From assembly GCA_937926515.1 (NCBI GenBank), contig CALAZZ010000049.1:1-64000 (forward strand): a stretch of DNA of 64,000 nt, read 5' to 3'. The notes below the pieces were generated by a model. It did not search any database and was not told where the DNA came from. It saw only the letters and a program-made list of their open reading frames with translations. The first letter of the stretch is position 1, and each line of letters begins with the position of its first letter. The stretch comes from an uncultured Bacteroidales bacterium (lineage in GTDB: Bacteria > Bacteroidota > Bacteroidia > Bacteroidales > F082). Position numbers and translations under genes: made by a program. Below are positions 35,830-43,996 of this stretch, one piece after another.

Positions 35830-36437
35830 TGCTTGAATTCACTCAATACACGCACCACATTTTCACCGGTTATGGCTGAGAGCTCTCCCAACTCTTTGCG
35901 CGTTACCGGTAAGACGAACCGGTTGCTTTCAAACAATTGGGCTATGTAGAGCAAACTTTCAGCCACTTTGGCCCGCATTTGTTTTTGGTTAAGCGAAACC
36001 AGTTTACTCATCATATTCGCCATTGTTATTCCAAATGCTTTATTAAGTTTTTCCTGAAAAAGGCTGTTGTTGTGGTACATACGCTTCACCAAGCCGATAT
36101 TCACCTGGCAGGTATGGCATGGTGTCAGGGCCGACACATTGTAAGCATATTTCGCCGAACCAAATATTGCGGTTAGGCCAATGTAGTTGCCGGGCATCAG
36201 GATGCTCAGCATAATATTTTTACCGTGAAGACCGCTAACAAACATTTTGGCGTTGCCTTCAACCAGGTTGATGCTATGGGTTATTGAGGCGTGTTCACGA
36301 CAAATGATCTCATGTTTTTTGTAAACAATATGCACAGGATTTAATTCCTGTTCAAGATTCATCTCTTTTGCTGTTAGAAAAATGTCACATGTTGAATTGC
36401 ATGCGAGGCAATGTTTTTCCTTGTCAATCAACCGCAT
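35748..36437 (-). CDS. Crp/Fnr family transcriptional regulator with N-terminal Cys cluster
   Basis: A 229-aa regulator with a cyclic-nucleotide-binding-like beta-roll (about 30-125), a dimerisation helix (125-155) and a C-terminal winged helix-turn-helix (VTRKELGELSAITGENVVRV, about 178-197). Cysteines C10, C13 and C17 at the N-terminus, with C107 and C110 in the core, resemble the layout of FNR-type [4Fe-4S] oxygen sensors. Bacteroidota Crp-like proteins often carry such Cys, so cluster binding is plausible but unproven. It is divergent from the DUF485/symporter genes, and palindromes in the shared 160-bp region are candidate operators. Its last ~28 codons are duplicated at 35182-35263. Confidence 0.85.
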   Translation of the reverse strand: MRLIDKEKHCLACNSTCDIFLTAKEMNLEQELNPVHIVYKKHEIICREHASITHSINLVEGNAKMFVSGLHGKNIMLSILMPGNYIGLTAIFGSAKYAYNVSALTPCHTCQVNIGLVKRMYHNNSLFQEKLNKAFGITMANMMSKLVSLNQKQMRAKVAESLLYIAQLFESNRFVLPVTRKELGELSAITGENVVRVLSEFKQEGIIQLEAKEVIILQPEVLKNISLAG

Positions 36438-36471
36438 AAAAGGATTTTTTCACAAAAATAAACTAAAAATG

Positions 36472-36485
36472 TTGTTTTATAACAA
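36472..36485. promoter_or_regulatory. FNR-box-like palindrome
   Basis: TTGTT-N4-AACAA, with the same half-site spacing as the FNR consensus TTGAT-N4-ATCAA. It lies 35 bp upstream of the regulator start codon, in the divergent region with the DUF485/symporter genes. Autoregulation is likely if it is bound. Confidence 0.5.
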
Positions 36486-36510
36486 TGTTTTTAATCATTG
36501 TTAAAAACAT
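36485..36510. promoter_or_regulatory. 26-bp perfect inverted repeat in the divergent promoter region
   Basis: ATGTTTTTAA (36485-36494), 6-nt spacer, TTAAAAACAT (36501-36510). It abuts the FNR-box-like site and lies 87 bp before the DUF485 start. It may be a second operator. Confidence 0.45.
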
Positions 36511-36585
36511 AACAGTATACTTGATAAAGCATTAATTTTAAACCTTTTAAAAAGCGTTATGTACCTAATATTATCAAAACTTAAA

Positions 36586-36593
36586 AAGGAGGG
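36586..36593 (+). promoter_or_regulatory. Strong Shine-Dalgarno AAGGAGGG before the DUF485 gene
   Basis: A near-perfect anti-16S match ending 3 nt before the ATG at 36597. It is unusual for Bacteroidota, where most starts follow A-rich leaders. Confidence 0.6.
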
Positions 36594-36596
36594 AAT

Positions 36597-36881
36597 ATGC
36601 ACGGACCTGCTGCCAAAATTGAAGCTGACAAAGCTGCTGCCAAAAAAGCCAAACTGGGAGTGATACTATTTTTATGCTACACAGTTGTGTATGCCGGTTT
36701 TGTAATCATCGGTCTTTCTGATCCGGAGCTTATGGGAAAATCAGTAATAGGCAATCAAAATCTGGCCATTGTATACGGCTTTGGATTGATTATTCTGGCC
36801 ATAATTATGGGCTTTGTCTATAACTTCTTCTGCTCAAGAATGGAAGATAGAATGAACCAAAAGTTGGAGGAGAAGTCATGA
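36597..36881 (+). CDS. DUF485 small membrane protein (symporter partner)
   Basis: A 94-aa protein with a charged Lys/Ala-rich N-terminus, two membrane segments (GVILFLCYTVVYAGFVIIGL and LAIVYGFGLIILAIIMGFVY) and a charged tail, fitting DUF485. Such proteins are found directly upstream of ActP-type acetate/solute:cation symporters and probably assist them. It overlaps the symporter gene by 4 bp (ATGA), so translation is coupled. Start ATG 36597 is supported by the Shine-Dalgarno at 36586-36593. Confidence 0.88.
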   Translation: MHGPAAKIEADKAAAKKAKLGVILFLCYTVVYAGFVIIGLSDPELMGKSVIGNQNLAIVYGFGLIILAIIMGFVYNFFCSRMEDRMNQKLEEKS

Positions 36882-38797
36882 TATACAATGTATCTGTTGG
36901 CGCCGTCGTCATATTTATCTTTTTTGTTGTAGCTGTTTTAGCGCTATCCTTCTATTTTGCCCGTAAAACTAAGTCGGCTGCCGGGTATTATGCTGCCGGC
37001 GGAAAGATCCACTGGGGGGTGAACGGTATCGCTTTTGCGGGCGATTATCTATCGGCTGCTTCATTTCTTGGTATTTGCGGTATGATCGCTTTTTCGGGTT
37101 ATGATGGATTCCTTTACTCCATAGGGTATTTGGCCGGTTGGGTTGTTGCCTTGTTTTTAGTGGCTGAACCACTAAAACGATTGGGGAAATATACCTTTAC
37201 AGATGCATTGGATGCCCGCTTCAATTCAAAGTCGATCAAATTAACCGCATCAATCAGCACGCTGGTCGTATCAATCTTCTACCTGATTCCACAAATGGTA
37301 GGTGCCGGCGACCTCGTGGTACCATTGCTGGGATTGCCCCATTATGTTGGTGTGCTTATCGTCGGGTCTATTGTCATTTTCATTGTAGCCACAGCTGGCA
37401 TGACTTCCACAACCTATGTGCAATTCATAAAAGGAGCACTATTGATCATTTTTTCGACCATACTTACGATTTATATCCTGAACAATGGGCTTACCCTTAA
37501 GCCAGGCGGAGAAGCCCCGCAATTTGTTCGCATTGATGCCATAGTAGAAGATGGGCAGCTTGTGGGTATTTCGGATGAAGACTACCAATTCGAGCAAGCT
37601 GTTGAGGTTGAGGGTAATATATTTGCCAAACTTGAAAAGCAGGGCATTATCCGCTGGTTTAAATTGTCGGAGGATCTTAACCATCTGGATGAAACCCTTT
37701 CAGTATCTGTAGCTCCTGATGGAACGAGGCTCTACAACGGCGAGCCCAAAAGTGCTGAAAAGTTTTACCAGGTAGGACATCTCACCAGCATCAAGGTAGA
37801 TGGGGTTGAGGTGGATGAAACCGGTCCTTTAGGCCCTTTTGAATTTTTCACTGCACTGGAGAATAGCGAGTTGGTACGATTTACCAGGAAAGAAATCAGG
37901 GATGAGCAAACTACCGTTTGGTATCAAAACCCTACAACGGGCCACGATATGATAAGCCCTGGCTTATTGTTACCACTTTCATCAAAGGCTGGCGCAACCT
38001 TCTGGACTAAGCTCAATTTTGTGTCACTCATGCTGGCCTTGTTTTTAGGAACATCAGCCTTGCCCCATATTTTGATTCGATACTATACTGTTCCCAGCCA
38101 ACGGGCAGCACGTAAATCAACGATTGTAGCCATTGCTGCCATTGGTTTTTTCTACATCCTGACCATGTATATGGGTCTTGGAGCCGCAATCAACGGCGTA
38201 TTGGATGTTGAAAGCAGCAATATGGCGGGGCCTTTGCTTGCGCGCTATTTCGGTGTAGGGCTGTTTTCAATTATTTCGGCAATTGCTTTTGCAACTGTGC
38301 TTGGCACAGTGTCCGGTCTCATCGTGGCGTCTTCGGGAGCCATAGCACACGATTTCCTTGACAACTATCTTAATATGAAGATGGACGATAAAAAGAAAGT
38401 TTTGGCTGGAAAACTGGCTGCATTTAGTGTAGGTATTTTTGCTATAATTTTGGGTATACTTTTCAAAGGTATGAATGTGTCGTTCCTTGTAGGACTTGCC
38501 TTTTCAGTTGCAGCTTCGGCCAACCTACCCTCTATACTATTTCTGCTTTTCTGGGAAAAAACCACAGCAAAAGGCATTTCTTGGTCAATAATCACTGGCA
38601 TTTTATCTTCTGTACTGATCATTTTGCTATCACCCTCTATGTTTGACAGGTACGGCCTGAGTAGCTCATCAGCACCCATTCCATTTGATAATCCTGGTAT
38701 TATCTCTATCCCTTTGGCGGTGATTGTGCTGGTTGTGGTTTCCTTAAATACACAAAAAGACAATTCAAGTAAAGTTGAAAATTACCATCATGGATAA
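36878..38797 (+). CDS. ActP-like sodium:solute symporter
   Basis: A 639-aa member of the sodium:solute symporter family, closest in features to ActP, which takes up acetate and other short acids. Conserved segments include GVNGIAFAGDYLSAASFLG near residue 50 and LGTSALPHILIRYYTVPSQRAARKS. It is longer than typical ActP (about 550 aa) because residues about 205-355 form a hydrophilic insertion between membrane segments. It overlaps the DUF485 gene (4 bp) and the following porin gene (8 bp from ATG 38790), so the three form one operon. Substrate is inferred from family and neighbours only. Confidence 0.88.
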   Translation: MIYNVSVGAVVIFIFFVVAVLALSFYFARKTKSAAGYYAAGGKIHWGVNGIAFAGDYLSAASFLGICGMIAFSGYDGFLYSIGYLAGWVVALFLVAEPLKRLGKYTFTDALDARFNSKSIKLTASISTLVVSIFYLIPQMVGAGDLVVPLLGLPHYVGVLIVGSIVIFIVATAGMTSTTYVQFIKGALLIIFSTILTIYILNNGLTLKPGGEAPQFVRIDAIVEDGQLVGISDEDYQFEQAVEVEGNIFAKLEKQGIIRWFKLSEDLNHLDETLSVSVAPDGTRLYNGEPKSAEKFYQVGHLTSIKVDGVEVDETGPLGPFEFFTALENSELVRFTRKEIRDEQTTVWYQNPTTGHDMISPGLLLPLSSKAGATFWTKLNFVSLMLALFLGTSALPHILIRYYTVPSQRAARKSTIVAIAAIGFFYILTMYMGLGAAINGVLDVESSNMAGPLLARYFGVGLFSIISAIAFATVLGTVSGLIVASSGAIAHDFLDNYLNMKMDDKKKVLAGKLAAFSVGIFAIILGILFKGMNVSFLVGLAFSVAASANLPSILFLLFWEKTTAKGISWSIITGILSSVLIILLSPSMFDRYGLSSSSAPIPFDNPGIISIPLAVIVLVVVSLNTQKDNSSKVENYHHG

Positions 38798-40115
38798 AGA
38801 TAAATTGTGGATAGACTTGAAACCGCTGCTATCACTGGTTTTACTTTTTCTTTTCATGGAAGCTTCAGGGCAGGAGCCTAAGGGGGAAGTAAAGTATGGC
38901 ATCAGTTTCACCGGATTTGTAAAAACAGATTACTTTTTTGACAGCCGTGAAAATTACACCATACGTGAAGGGCATTTTCTGTTGTTTCCCAAAGAGAAAA
39001 GTTTCGATGCTGACGGAAAGGATATCAATGATAAGTCATCTTTCAATTTTTTGTCAATCCAAACCAGGCTCACTGGAAATATTAAGGGCCCTGATGCCTT
39101 TGGAGCTAAAACCTCAGGTGTTGTGGAAGCCGACTTTTTTGGCAATGAGAACGCTGCTTTTGTGGATAACAACGGATTCAGGCTACGGCATGCATTTGTT
39201 AAACTCAACTGGGAACGCACCGAGATCATTGCAGGCCAGACCTGGCATCCTTTCTTCATATCCAGTTGTTTTTCGGGTGTGATTTCGTTTAATACAGGTG
39301 CTCCTTTTCAGCCATTTTCGCGAAACCCACAATTTAGGATTCAACAACGATTAGGCCGGTTTAGTGTTGCAGGAGCCTTGTCGGCTCAAAGAGATTTCAC
39401 AAGCCCTCAAGGATCATCCGCCTTGCGATACGCCACCTTACCCAATATGAGTGCACTTCTTTACTATACAGTTCAAAACGCTGAACAGCAGCAGGGATTG
39501 CTTGCAGGTTTAGGTGCTGATTACAAGGTATTGCAACCATTGCTCACAACCAGTAAGGGAATACAAACCTATGCTACAGATGAAAAAGTAAAAGGATTGT
39601 CATTCACGGCCTTTGCAAAATATGAAAATCCAATCTTCACCTATAAGTTGCAAGCCATTTATGGACAAAATCTTTTCGATATGATTATGCTGGGTGGTTA
39701 TGCCGTTCATGCAATAACTGACACTTCTAAAAACACTGTGAGTTATACAACTTTAAATAGTTTTACTGCATGGACTGAGTTTCATACCAATGGCCCTAAA
39801 GTACAGATTGGTTTGTGGGCTGGCTATTCACAAAACCTAGGTGCAAAAGACGCAATTATTTATTATTCAAACAGAGTAGGAGGTGCCGATGTTACATCCA
39901 GAGGTGCCAATATGAAATTTGCTTACCGTGTTTCACCACGCATCCTGTTCAAAAGCGGAAAATTGAACTTTGCCACCGAGCTCGAATACACAGCTGCGGC
40001 ATATGCTACCAAAGATGACTCGGGCAACCTGAGTAGGAATGAATATGGAGTGGTCACTGATTTTGAAACCTTGGTGAATATTCGTCTATTGTTTTCAGTG
40101 ATTTACAATTTTTGA
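38790..40115 (+). CDS. Outer-membrane beta-barrel channel protein
   Basis: A 441-aa predicted outer-membrane protein. A signal peptide (cleavage near ASGQEP) is followed by many alternating amphipathic strands, ending in INIRLLFSVIYNF-like residues with a terminal Phe, typical of beta-barrels. It resembles DcaP-like/porin-type proteins of Bacteroidota seen beside solute transporters. It overlaps the symporter gene end, so it probably admits the same substrate across the outer membrane. ATG 38790 is chosen over an in-frame start at 38775, which would precede a charged extension. Confidence 0.75.
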   Translation: MDKDKLWIDLKPLLSLVLLFLFMEASGQEPKGEVKYGISFTGFVKTDYFFDSRENYTIREGHFLLFPKEKSFDADGKDINDKSSFNFLSIQTRLTGNIKGPDAFGAKTSGVVEADFFGNENAAFVDNNGFRLRHAFVKLNWERTEIIAGQTWHPFFISSCFSGVISFNTGAPFQPFSRNPQFRIQQRLGRFSVAGALSAQRDFTSPQGSSALRYATLPNMSALLYYTVQNAEQQQGLLAGLGADYKVLQPLLTTSKGIQTYATDEKVKGLSFTAFAKYENPIFTYKLQAIYGQNLFDMIMLGGYAVHAITDTSKNTVSYTTLNSFTAWTEFHTNGPKVQIGLWAGYSQNLGAKDAIIYYSNRVGGADVTSRGANMKFAYRVSPRILFKSGKLNFATELEYTAAAYATKDDSGNLSRNEYGVVTDFETLVNIRLLFSVIYNF

Positions 40116-40134
40116 CAAACGGTGAAACCACAAA

Positions 40135-40165
40135 AAAACCGCTTCCGATGAACGAAAGCGGTTTT
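40135..40165. terminator. Bidirectional terminator between porin and groEL
   Basis: AAAACCGCTT (40135-40144) pairs with AAGCGGTTTT (40156-40165), with A-rich and T-rich flanks, between convergent genes. It can serve both. Confidence 0.75.
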
Positions 40166-40190
40166 GTTTCAATACGTCAGGTTTCAAATT

Positions 40191-41828
40191 TTACATCATG
40201 CCCGGCATGCCGCCTCCCATAGGTGGCATTTGGGGGGCGGGAGCGTTTTCGTCTTTATGTTCAACCAAAACACATTCTGTAGTTAACATCATACCGGCGA
40301 TTGAAGCAGCATTTTCCAATGCGATGCGTGTTACTTTGGTTGGGTCAATAACGCCTGTATCATAGAGGTTTTCATAAACCTCGGTACGTGCATTGAAGCC
40401 AAAGTCTTTTTTACCTTCTTTAACACGGTTTACGACCACCGAACCTTCCATTCCGGCGTTTTCAACAATCTGGCGCAATGGCTCTTCGAGTGCACGTTTG
40501 ATAATTTGAATGCCTGTGGTTTCATCTTCGTTTTCACCTTTCATATCGGCGATGCTGTCAATAGCCCTGATGAAACCAACACCTCCACCCGGTATGATCC
40601 CTTCTTCAATGGCTGCCCTGGTTGCTGCCAAGGCATCTTCGAAGCGGTCTTTCTTTTCTTTCATTTCAACTTCACTGGCAGCACCAACATAGATAACGGC
40701 AACACCACCGGCCAACTTGGCCAGACGTTCCTGCAACTTTTCCTTATCGTAATCAGATGTGGTGGTTTCGATTTGTTTCTTGATCTGTGCAACACGTCCG
40801 GAAATGCTTTCTTTCGAGCCTTGTCCACTCACAATGGTTGTATTTTCTTTGTCAATGGTCACCTTATCGGCCATGCCCAGCATATCGAGTGTAGCATCTT
40901 CAAGGCGATAGCCTTTTTCTTCGGAAATTACCACACCACCTGTAAGGATGGCGATGTCTTCCAACATTTCTTTTCTGCGGTCGCCAAAACCGGGAGCCTT
41001 AACGGCGGCTACTTTGAGTGAGCCACGCAAACGGTTAACAACCAGGGTTGCAAGGGCTTCTCCTTCTACATCTTCCGCTATGATAATCAGCGGCTTTCCG
41101 TTTTGGACTGCCTTTTCAAGAATTGGAAGAAGATCCTTCATTACCGAGATCTTTTTGTCAAAAATCAAGATGTAAGGATTCTCATATACAGCTTCCATCT
41201 TCTCAGCATTGGTAACGAAGTAGGGTGAGATATATCCCCTGTCGAATTGCATACCTTCAACCACGTCCACATAAGTTTCGATTCCCTTGGCTTCCTCAAC
41301 GGTGATTACGCCTTCTTGCTTCACTCTACCCATAGCCTCTGCAATGAGCGAACCAATCGAAAGGTCATTATTGGCTGATATAGCTGCCACCTGTTCGATC
41401 TTTTCATTGCTGTCACCTACTCTCTGGGTTTGTGCATTCAGTGATTTCACCACAGCCAATACCGCTTTGTCAATACCCCTTTTCAGATCCATGGGGTTAG
41501 CACCGGCTGTTACGTTTTTCAATCCGGTGTTAATAATGGATTGTGCTAATACAGTGGCAGTTGTTGTGCCGTCACCGGCAAGGTCATTGGTCTTGGATGC
41601 GACTTCTTTCACCATTTGAGCGCCCATATTTTCAACGGGATCGGTCAACTCAACTTCTTTTGCAACTGTAACACCATCCTTAGTGATTTGCGGAGCGCCA
41701 TATGATTTCTCGAGAATCACATTGCGTCCCTTTGGACCCAGTGTCACTTTAACTGCGTTTGAAAGGGCATCAACACCTTTTTTAAGTTTGTCCCTTGCTT
41801 CGATATTAAATAAAATATCCTTAGCCAT
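40191..41828 (-). CDS. groEL: Chaperonin GroEL
   Basis: The 545-aa Hsp60 chaperonin, full length. With GroES it folds proteins in an ATP-driven double ring in the cytosol. It starts [18 protein letters not shown], contains [14 protein letters not shown] and [13 protein letters not shown] (ATP site) and [10 protein letters not shown], and ends in the Gly-Met tail GGGMPGMM. It lies 46 bp downstream of groES. No CIRCE element was found, so heat control by HrcA is not supported. Confidence 0.99.
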   Translation of the reverse strand: MAKDILFNIEARDKLKKGVDALSNAVKVTLGPKGRNVILEKSYGAPQITKDGVTVAKEVELTDPVENMGAQMVKEVASKTNDLAGDGTTTATVLAQSIINTGLKNVTAGANPMDLKRGIDKAVLAVVKSLNAQTQRVGDSNEKIEQVAAISANNDLSIGSLIAEAMGRVKQEGVITVEEAKGIETYVDVVEGMQFDRGYISPYFVTNAEKMEAVYENPYILIFDKKISVMKDLLPILEKAVQNGKPLIIIAEDVEGEALATLVVNRLRGSLKVAAVKAPGFGDRRKEMLEDIAILTGGVVISEEKGYRLEDATLDMLGMADKVTIDKENTTIVSGQGSKESISGRVAQIKKQIETTTSDYDKEKLQERLAKLAGGVAVIYVGAASEVEMKEKKDRFEDALAATRAAIEEGIIPGGGVGFIRAIDSIADMKGENEDETTGIQIIKRALEEPLRQIVENAGMEGSVVVNRVKEGKKDFGFNARTEVYENLYDTGVIDPTKVTRIALENAASIAGMMLTTECVLVEHKDENAPAPQMPPMGGGMPGMM

Positions 41829-41874
41829 AATGTTTAATTTTTTAATTATTTAACTCTTATTTATTTAAATGTCA

Positions 41875-42153
41875 TTATATGATGGCAATAATATCTGATT
41901 CGCGCATGATCAGGTAATCTTTGCCATCAATTGTGAATTCGGTTCCGGCATATTTTCCATAGAGTACAACATCATTAACATTTACTGTTACGGGGTTGTC
42001 TTTTGTGCCTTCACCTACAGCTACAACTGTACCTTTCTGTGGCTTTTCCTTTGCAGTGTCAGGAATGATGATTCCGCTGGCAGTTTTTTGCTCAGCCGGT
42101 GCTGGCTCGATAACTACCCTGTCAGCAAGTGGTTTAATGTTTAACTTTCCCAT
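41875..42153 (-). CDS. groES: Co-chaperonin GroES
   Basis: A 92-aa GroES with the family segments [36 protein letters not shown] and [11 protein letters not shown]; the mobile loop includes [10 protein letters not shown]. It caps the GroEL ring. It is the first gene of the groESL operon, and the leader to the right holds an imperfect palindrome (42197-42219). The position next to secG is often seen in Bacteroidota. Confidence 0.98.
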   Translation of the reverse strand: MGKLNIKPLADRVVIEPAPAEQKTASGIIIPDTAKEKPQKGTVVAVGEGTKDNPVTVNVNDVVLYGKYAGTEFTIDGKDYLIMRESDIIAII

Positions 42154-42196
42154 ATGAAATTGAATTTTAAGGTTATAAAAAAAATATCAGTATAAA

Positions 42197-42219
42197 ACAC
42201 GCACCAATTGTGCACGTGT
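42197..42219. promoter_or_regulatory. Imperfect palindrome in the groES leader
   Basis: A 23-bp imperfect inverted repeat (outer arms ACACG/CGTGT around a centre CAATTG), 44 bp upstream of the groES ATG. It could be an operator or a leader hairpin. It does not match CIRCE. Confidence 0.35.
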
Positions 42220-42256
42220 TTGCATATTGTCATATTTTGTGCCAAAGGGTATAAAT

Positions 42257-42299
42257 AAAAAAAATGTCAGAATTTAGTGACATTCTGACATTTTTTTTT
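42257..42299. terminator. Terminator downstream of secG
   Basis: ATGTCAGAAT (42264-42273) pairs with ATTCTGACAT (42282-42291), with A-run and T-run flanks that extend the stem. It lies 20 bp after the secG stop, ending the upstream operon before groES. Confidence 0.75.
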
Positions 42300-42318
42300 G
42301 ATTCATTAAGTTCCATGA

Positions 42319-42654
42319 TTATTCAAGCTCATCGGTTTCCCTGATGGGTGGAGCCTGAAAATCAACAGGCGCTGCTGTTTGCTCAATTTGTTCGCGTAGT
42401 TCGGTATCAAGCTGGCCACTTACATCACCTAATTTTGGGATGGCCATAGTAGCAGCCAAACTGAGCACCAGTAATCCAATGGCCATGGACCAGGTAGCTT
42501 TCTCAAGAAAGTCGGCCGTTTGCCTTACACCCATAATTTGGTTCGAGGCTGAGAAGTTCGAGGCCAAACCACCGCCTTTTGAATTTTGAACCAAAACGAT
42601 CAGTACCATTAGGAAACTTACAATAAGTATCAAAATTGAAATGAAAACGTACAT
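42319..42654 (-). CDS. secG: Preprotein translocase subunit SecG
   Basis: A 111-aa SecG, the small accessory subunit of the SecYEG channel. It has two membrane segments (ILILIVSFLMVLIVLVQNSK and MAIGLLVLSLAATMAI) around a Gly-rich loop (KGGGLASNFSASNQIMGVRQ), the SecG signature. The acidic, Pro-rich tail after residue 85 is typical of Bacteroidota. It lies 11 bp downstream of the TPR-like gene and is the last gene of the pheT-sigma-54 activator-lptE-TPR-secG unit. Confidence 0.92.
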   Translation of the reverse strand: MYVFISILILIVSFLMVLIVLVQNSKGGGLASNFSASNQIMGVRQTADFLEKATWSMAIGLLVLSLAATMAIPKLGDVSGQLDTELREQIEQTAAPVDFQAPPIRETDELE

Positions 42655-42665
42655 TATATTAATAT

Positions 42666-43445
42666 TTAAATGTTTCTTTCTTTGTTAGCTTTTTCAATAA
42701 GGGCTGCAAAGTAACTACTTTTTTCCGGATATTTCAAGCTTAATTTTTCGTAAATGCTTATTGCCTTATCAATATGTCCTTGCTTGAGATAAATGGTGGC
42801 CAGGGTTTCACTCACAATGTTTTCCTGGTCAACCACACTTTGTCTGGCACTTGTCATCGGGTCGAAAAACTCAACCTTACCCCTAGTGATGCTCGGGTTT
42901 GTCCGAATAAACCGCTCAATGATCTCAGATTTAGAGCCTGGTGTGGTGGCGGATTGAGAGCCGGCTTTCTTTTCTTCTTCAATTTGCCTGATCCGGTCAG
43001 CAACAATTTGTTTCAATTCTTCTATTGTTTTGCGACCCTCGTGAAACTGCTGTTCGGTTACATGTTCCGCTGATGAGGTTTTGCTGTCTGTTTGTATTGC
43101 ATCTTTGGAGGTTTCGTCCTTAGCTGTTAAAACCTTATTTTCTGTTGATTCATTATCAGGCTCATGTGGTTTCTGGTACTCGTCCGGAAGATCTATACTG
43201 GTAATTTGTTCGCTGTGTTTACTGATATGTAGTCGAAGTACATTTCTATCCTGAGCTGCAGATGCGGCCAGCTTGAGCTGTTGGTCATAGGCAATGTGAT
43301 TTTCCTTGAACAAGTTGACGGCCAGCATGATTTGTATGCTGCTGCAATAGGAGAACTGGGCAGCCAGCTCCATCAGCCCTGGAATGCTATCCTGGTTCAG
43401 TTTGTCCGTTTCTTTTAGATAACTAATAAAAGTATGCTTGTTCAT
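42666..43445 (-). CDS. TPR-like protein of unknown function in the lptE-secG operon
   Basis: About 259 aa, cytosolic (no signal peptide). The N-terminal ~75 residues are helical, the middle (80-150) is charged and probably disordered, and the C-terminal ~55 residues hold one or two TPR-like helix pairs (ETLATIYLKQGHIDKAISIYEKL, then YPEKSSYFAALIEKA). I recognise no enzyme domain. A GTG at 43460 would overlap the lptE stop codon, but ATG 43445 is preferred. Its fixed place between lptE and secG suggests a link to envelope biogenesis, without proof. Confidence 0.75.
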   Translation of the reverse strand: MNKHTFISYLKETDKLNQDSIPGLMELAAQFSYCSSIQIMLAVNLFKENHIAYDQQLKLAASAAQDRNVLRLHISKHSEQITSIDLPDEYQKPHEPDNESTENKVLTAKDETSKDAIQTDSKTSSAEHVTEQQFHEGRKTIEELKQIVADRIRQIEEEKKAGSQSATTPGSKSEIIERFIRTNPSITRGKVEFFDPMTSARQSVVDQENIVSETLATIYLKQGHIDKAISIYEKLSLKYPEKSSYFAALIEKANKERNI

Positions 43446-43456
43446 AGTTTCTGTAA

Positions 43457-43996
43457 TCACCAGTTAACCACTGCCCGGTTGAAAATGTCATCCACGATCA
43501 TTTCTACTATTTCCCTGATCAGGTTATCCTTAATAGCATTCAGGTCCTGCTCACTTGGGTAGTCCTTGTATTGCGAAAAACGAGTCTCGAAGCTGCTTGC
43601 TTCTTCAAATTTATTGTAAAAACGTACATTAACAACAATCGTCAGCCTGTTTAGAGCTGCAGTTTGATCGCTTTGTATGGCTGCCGGATCGGTCCGGTAA
43701 TCAACGATCTCACCCTCAAAAGCAAGATCGCCATCGGTTTCGATCAGTCGCAGGCTGGTTTGGTTCATAAACTTGTCGCGCAGTGCAGTTGTGATTTCGT
43801 TGCTAAGCAAAGGCTCAACCAAAAGCGCATTGTTTGGGAAATGCTGCACCGAAATGGTTCTGGCCTCAGCAGGAATTGAAGCTCCGGTAAATGAGTATAC
43901 GCCACATGAACTGATCATGGTTGTAACCATAAAGATTAACAACCAATTTACAATCGGCATTTTTACTTGTGCTGTGATAGATTTAATAAATGCCAT
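43457..43996 (-). CDS. lptE: LptE family LPS-assembly lipoprotein
   Basis: A 179-aa lipoprotein with a signal ending MISSC (lipobox). The mature part fits LptE of Bacteroidota (GVYSFTGASIPAEARTISVQ; NEITTALRDKFMNQTSLRLI), the partner of LptD that inserts LPS into the outer membrane. The ATG at 43996 overlaps the stop codon of the sigma-54 activator gene (TGATG), so the two are coupled. Confidence 0.88.
   Translation of the reverse strand: MAFIKSITAQVKMPIVNWLLIFMVTTMISSCGVYSFTGASIPAEARTISVQHFPNNALLVEPLLSNEITTALRDKFMNQTSLRLIETDGDLAFEGEIVDYRTDPAAIQSDQTAALNRLTIVVNVRFYNKFEEASSFETRFSQYKDYPSEQDLNAIKDNLIREIVEMIVDDIFNRAVVNW

Noticed and set aside
40506..41021. Open frame on the + strand within groEL
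   Set aside because: Shadow of groEL in another frame.
42154..42256. CIRCE element upstream of groES
   Set aside because: The palindrome at 42197-42219 does not match the CIRCE consensus (TTAGCACTC-N9-GAGTGCTAA).
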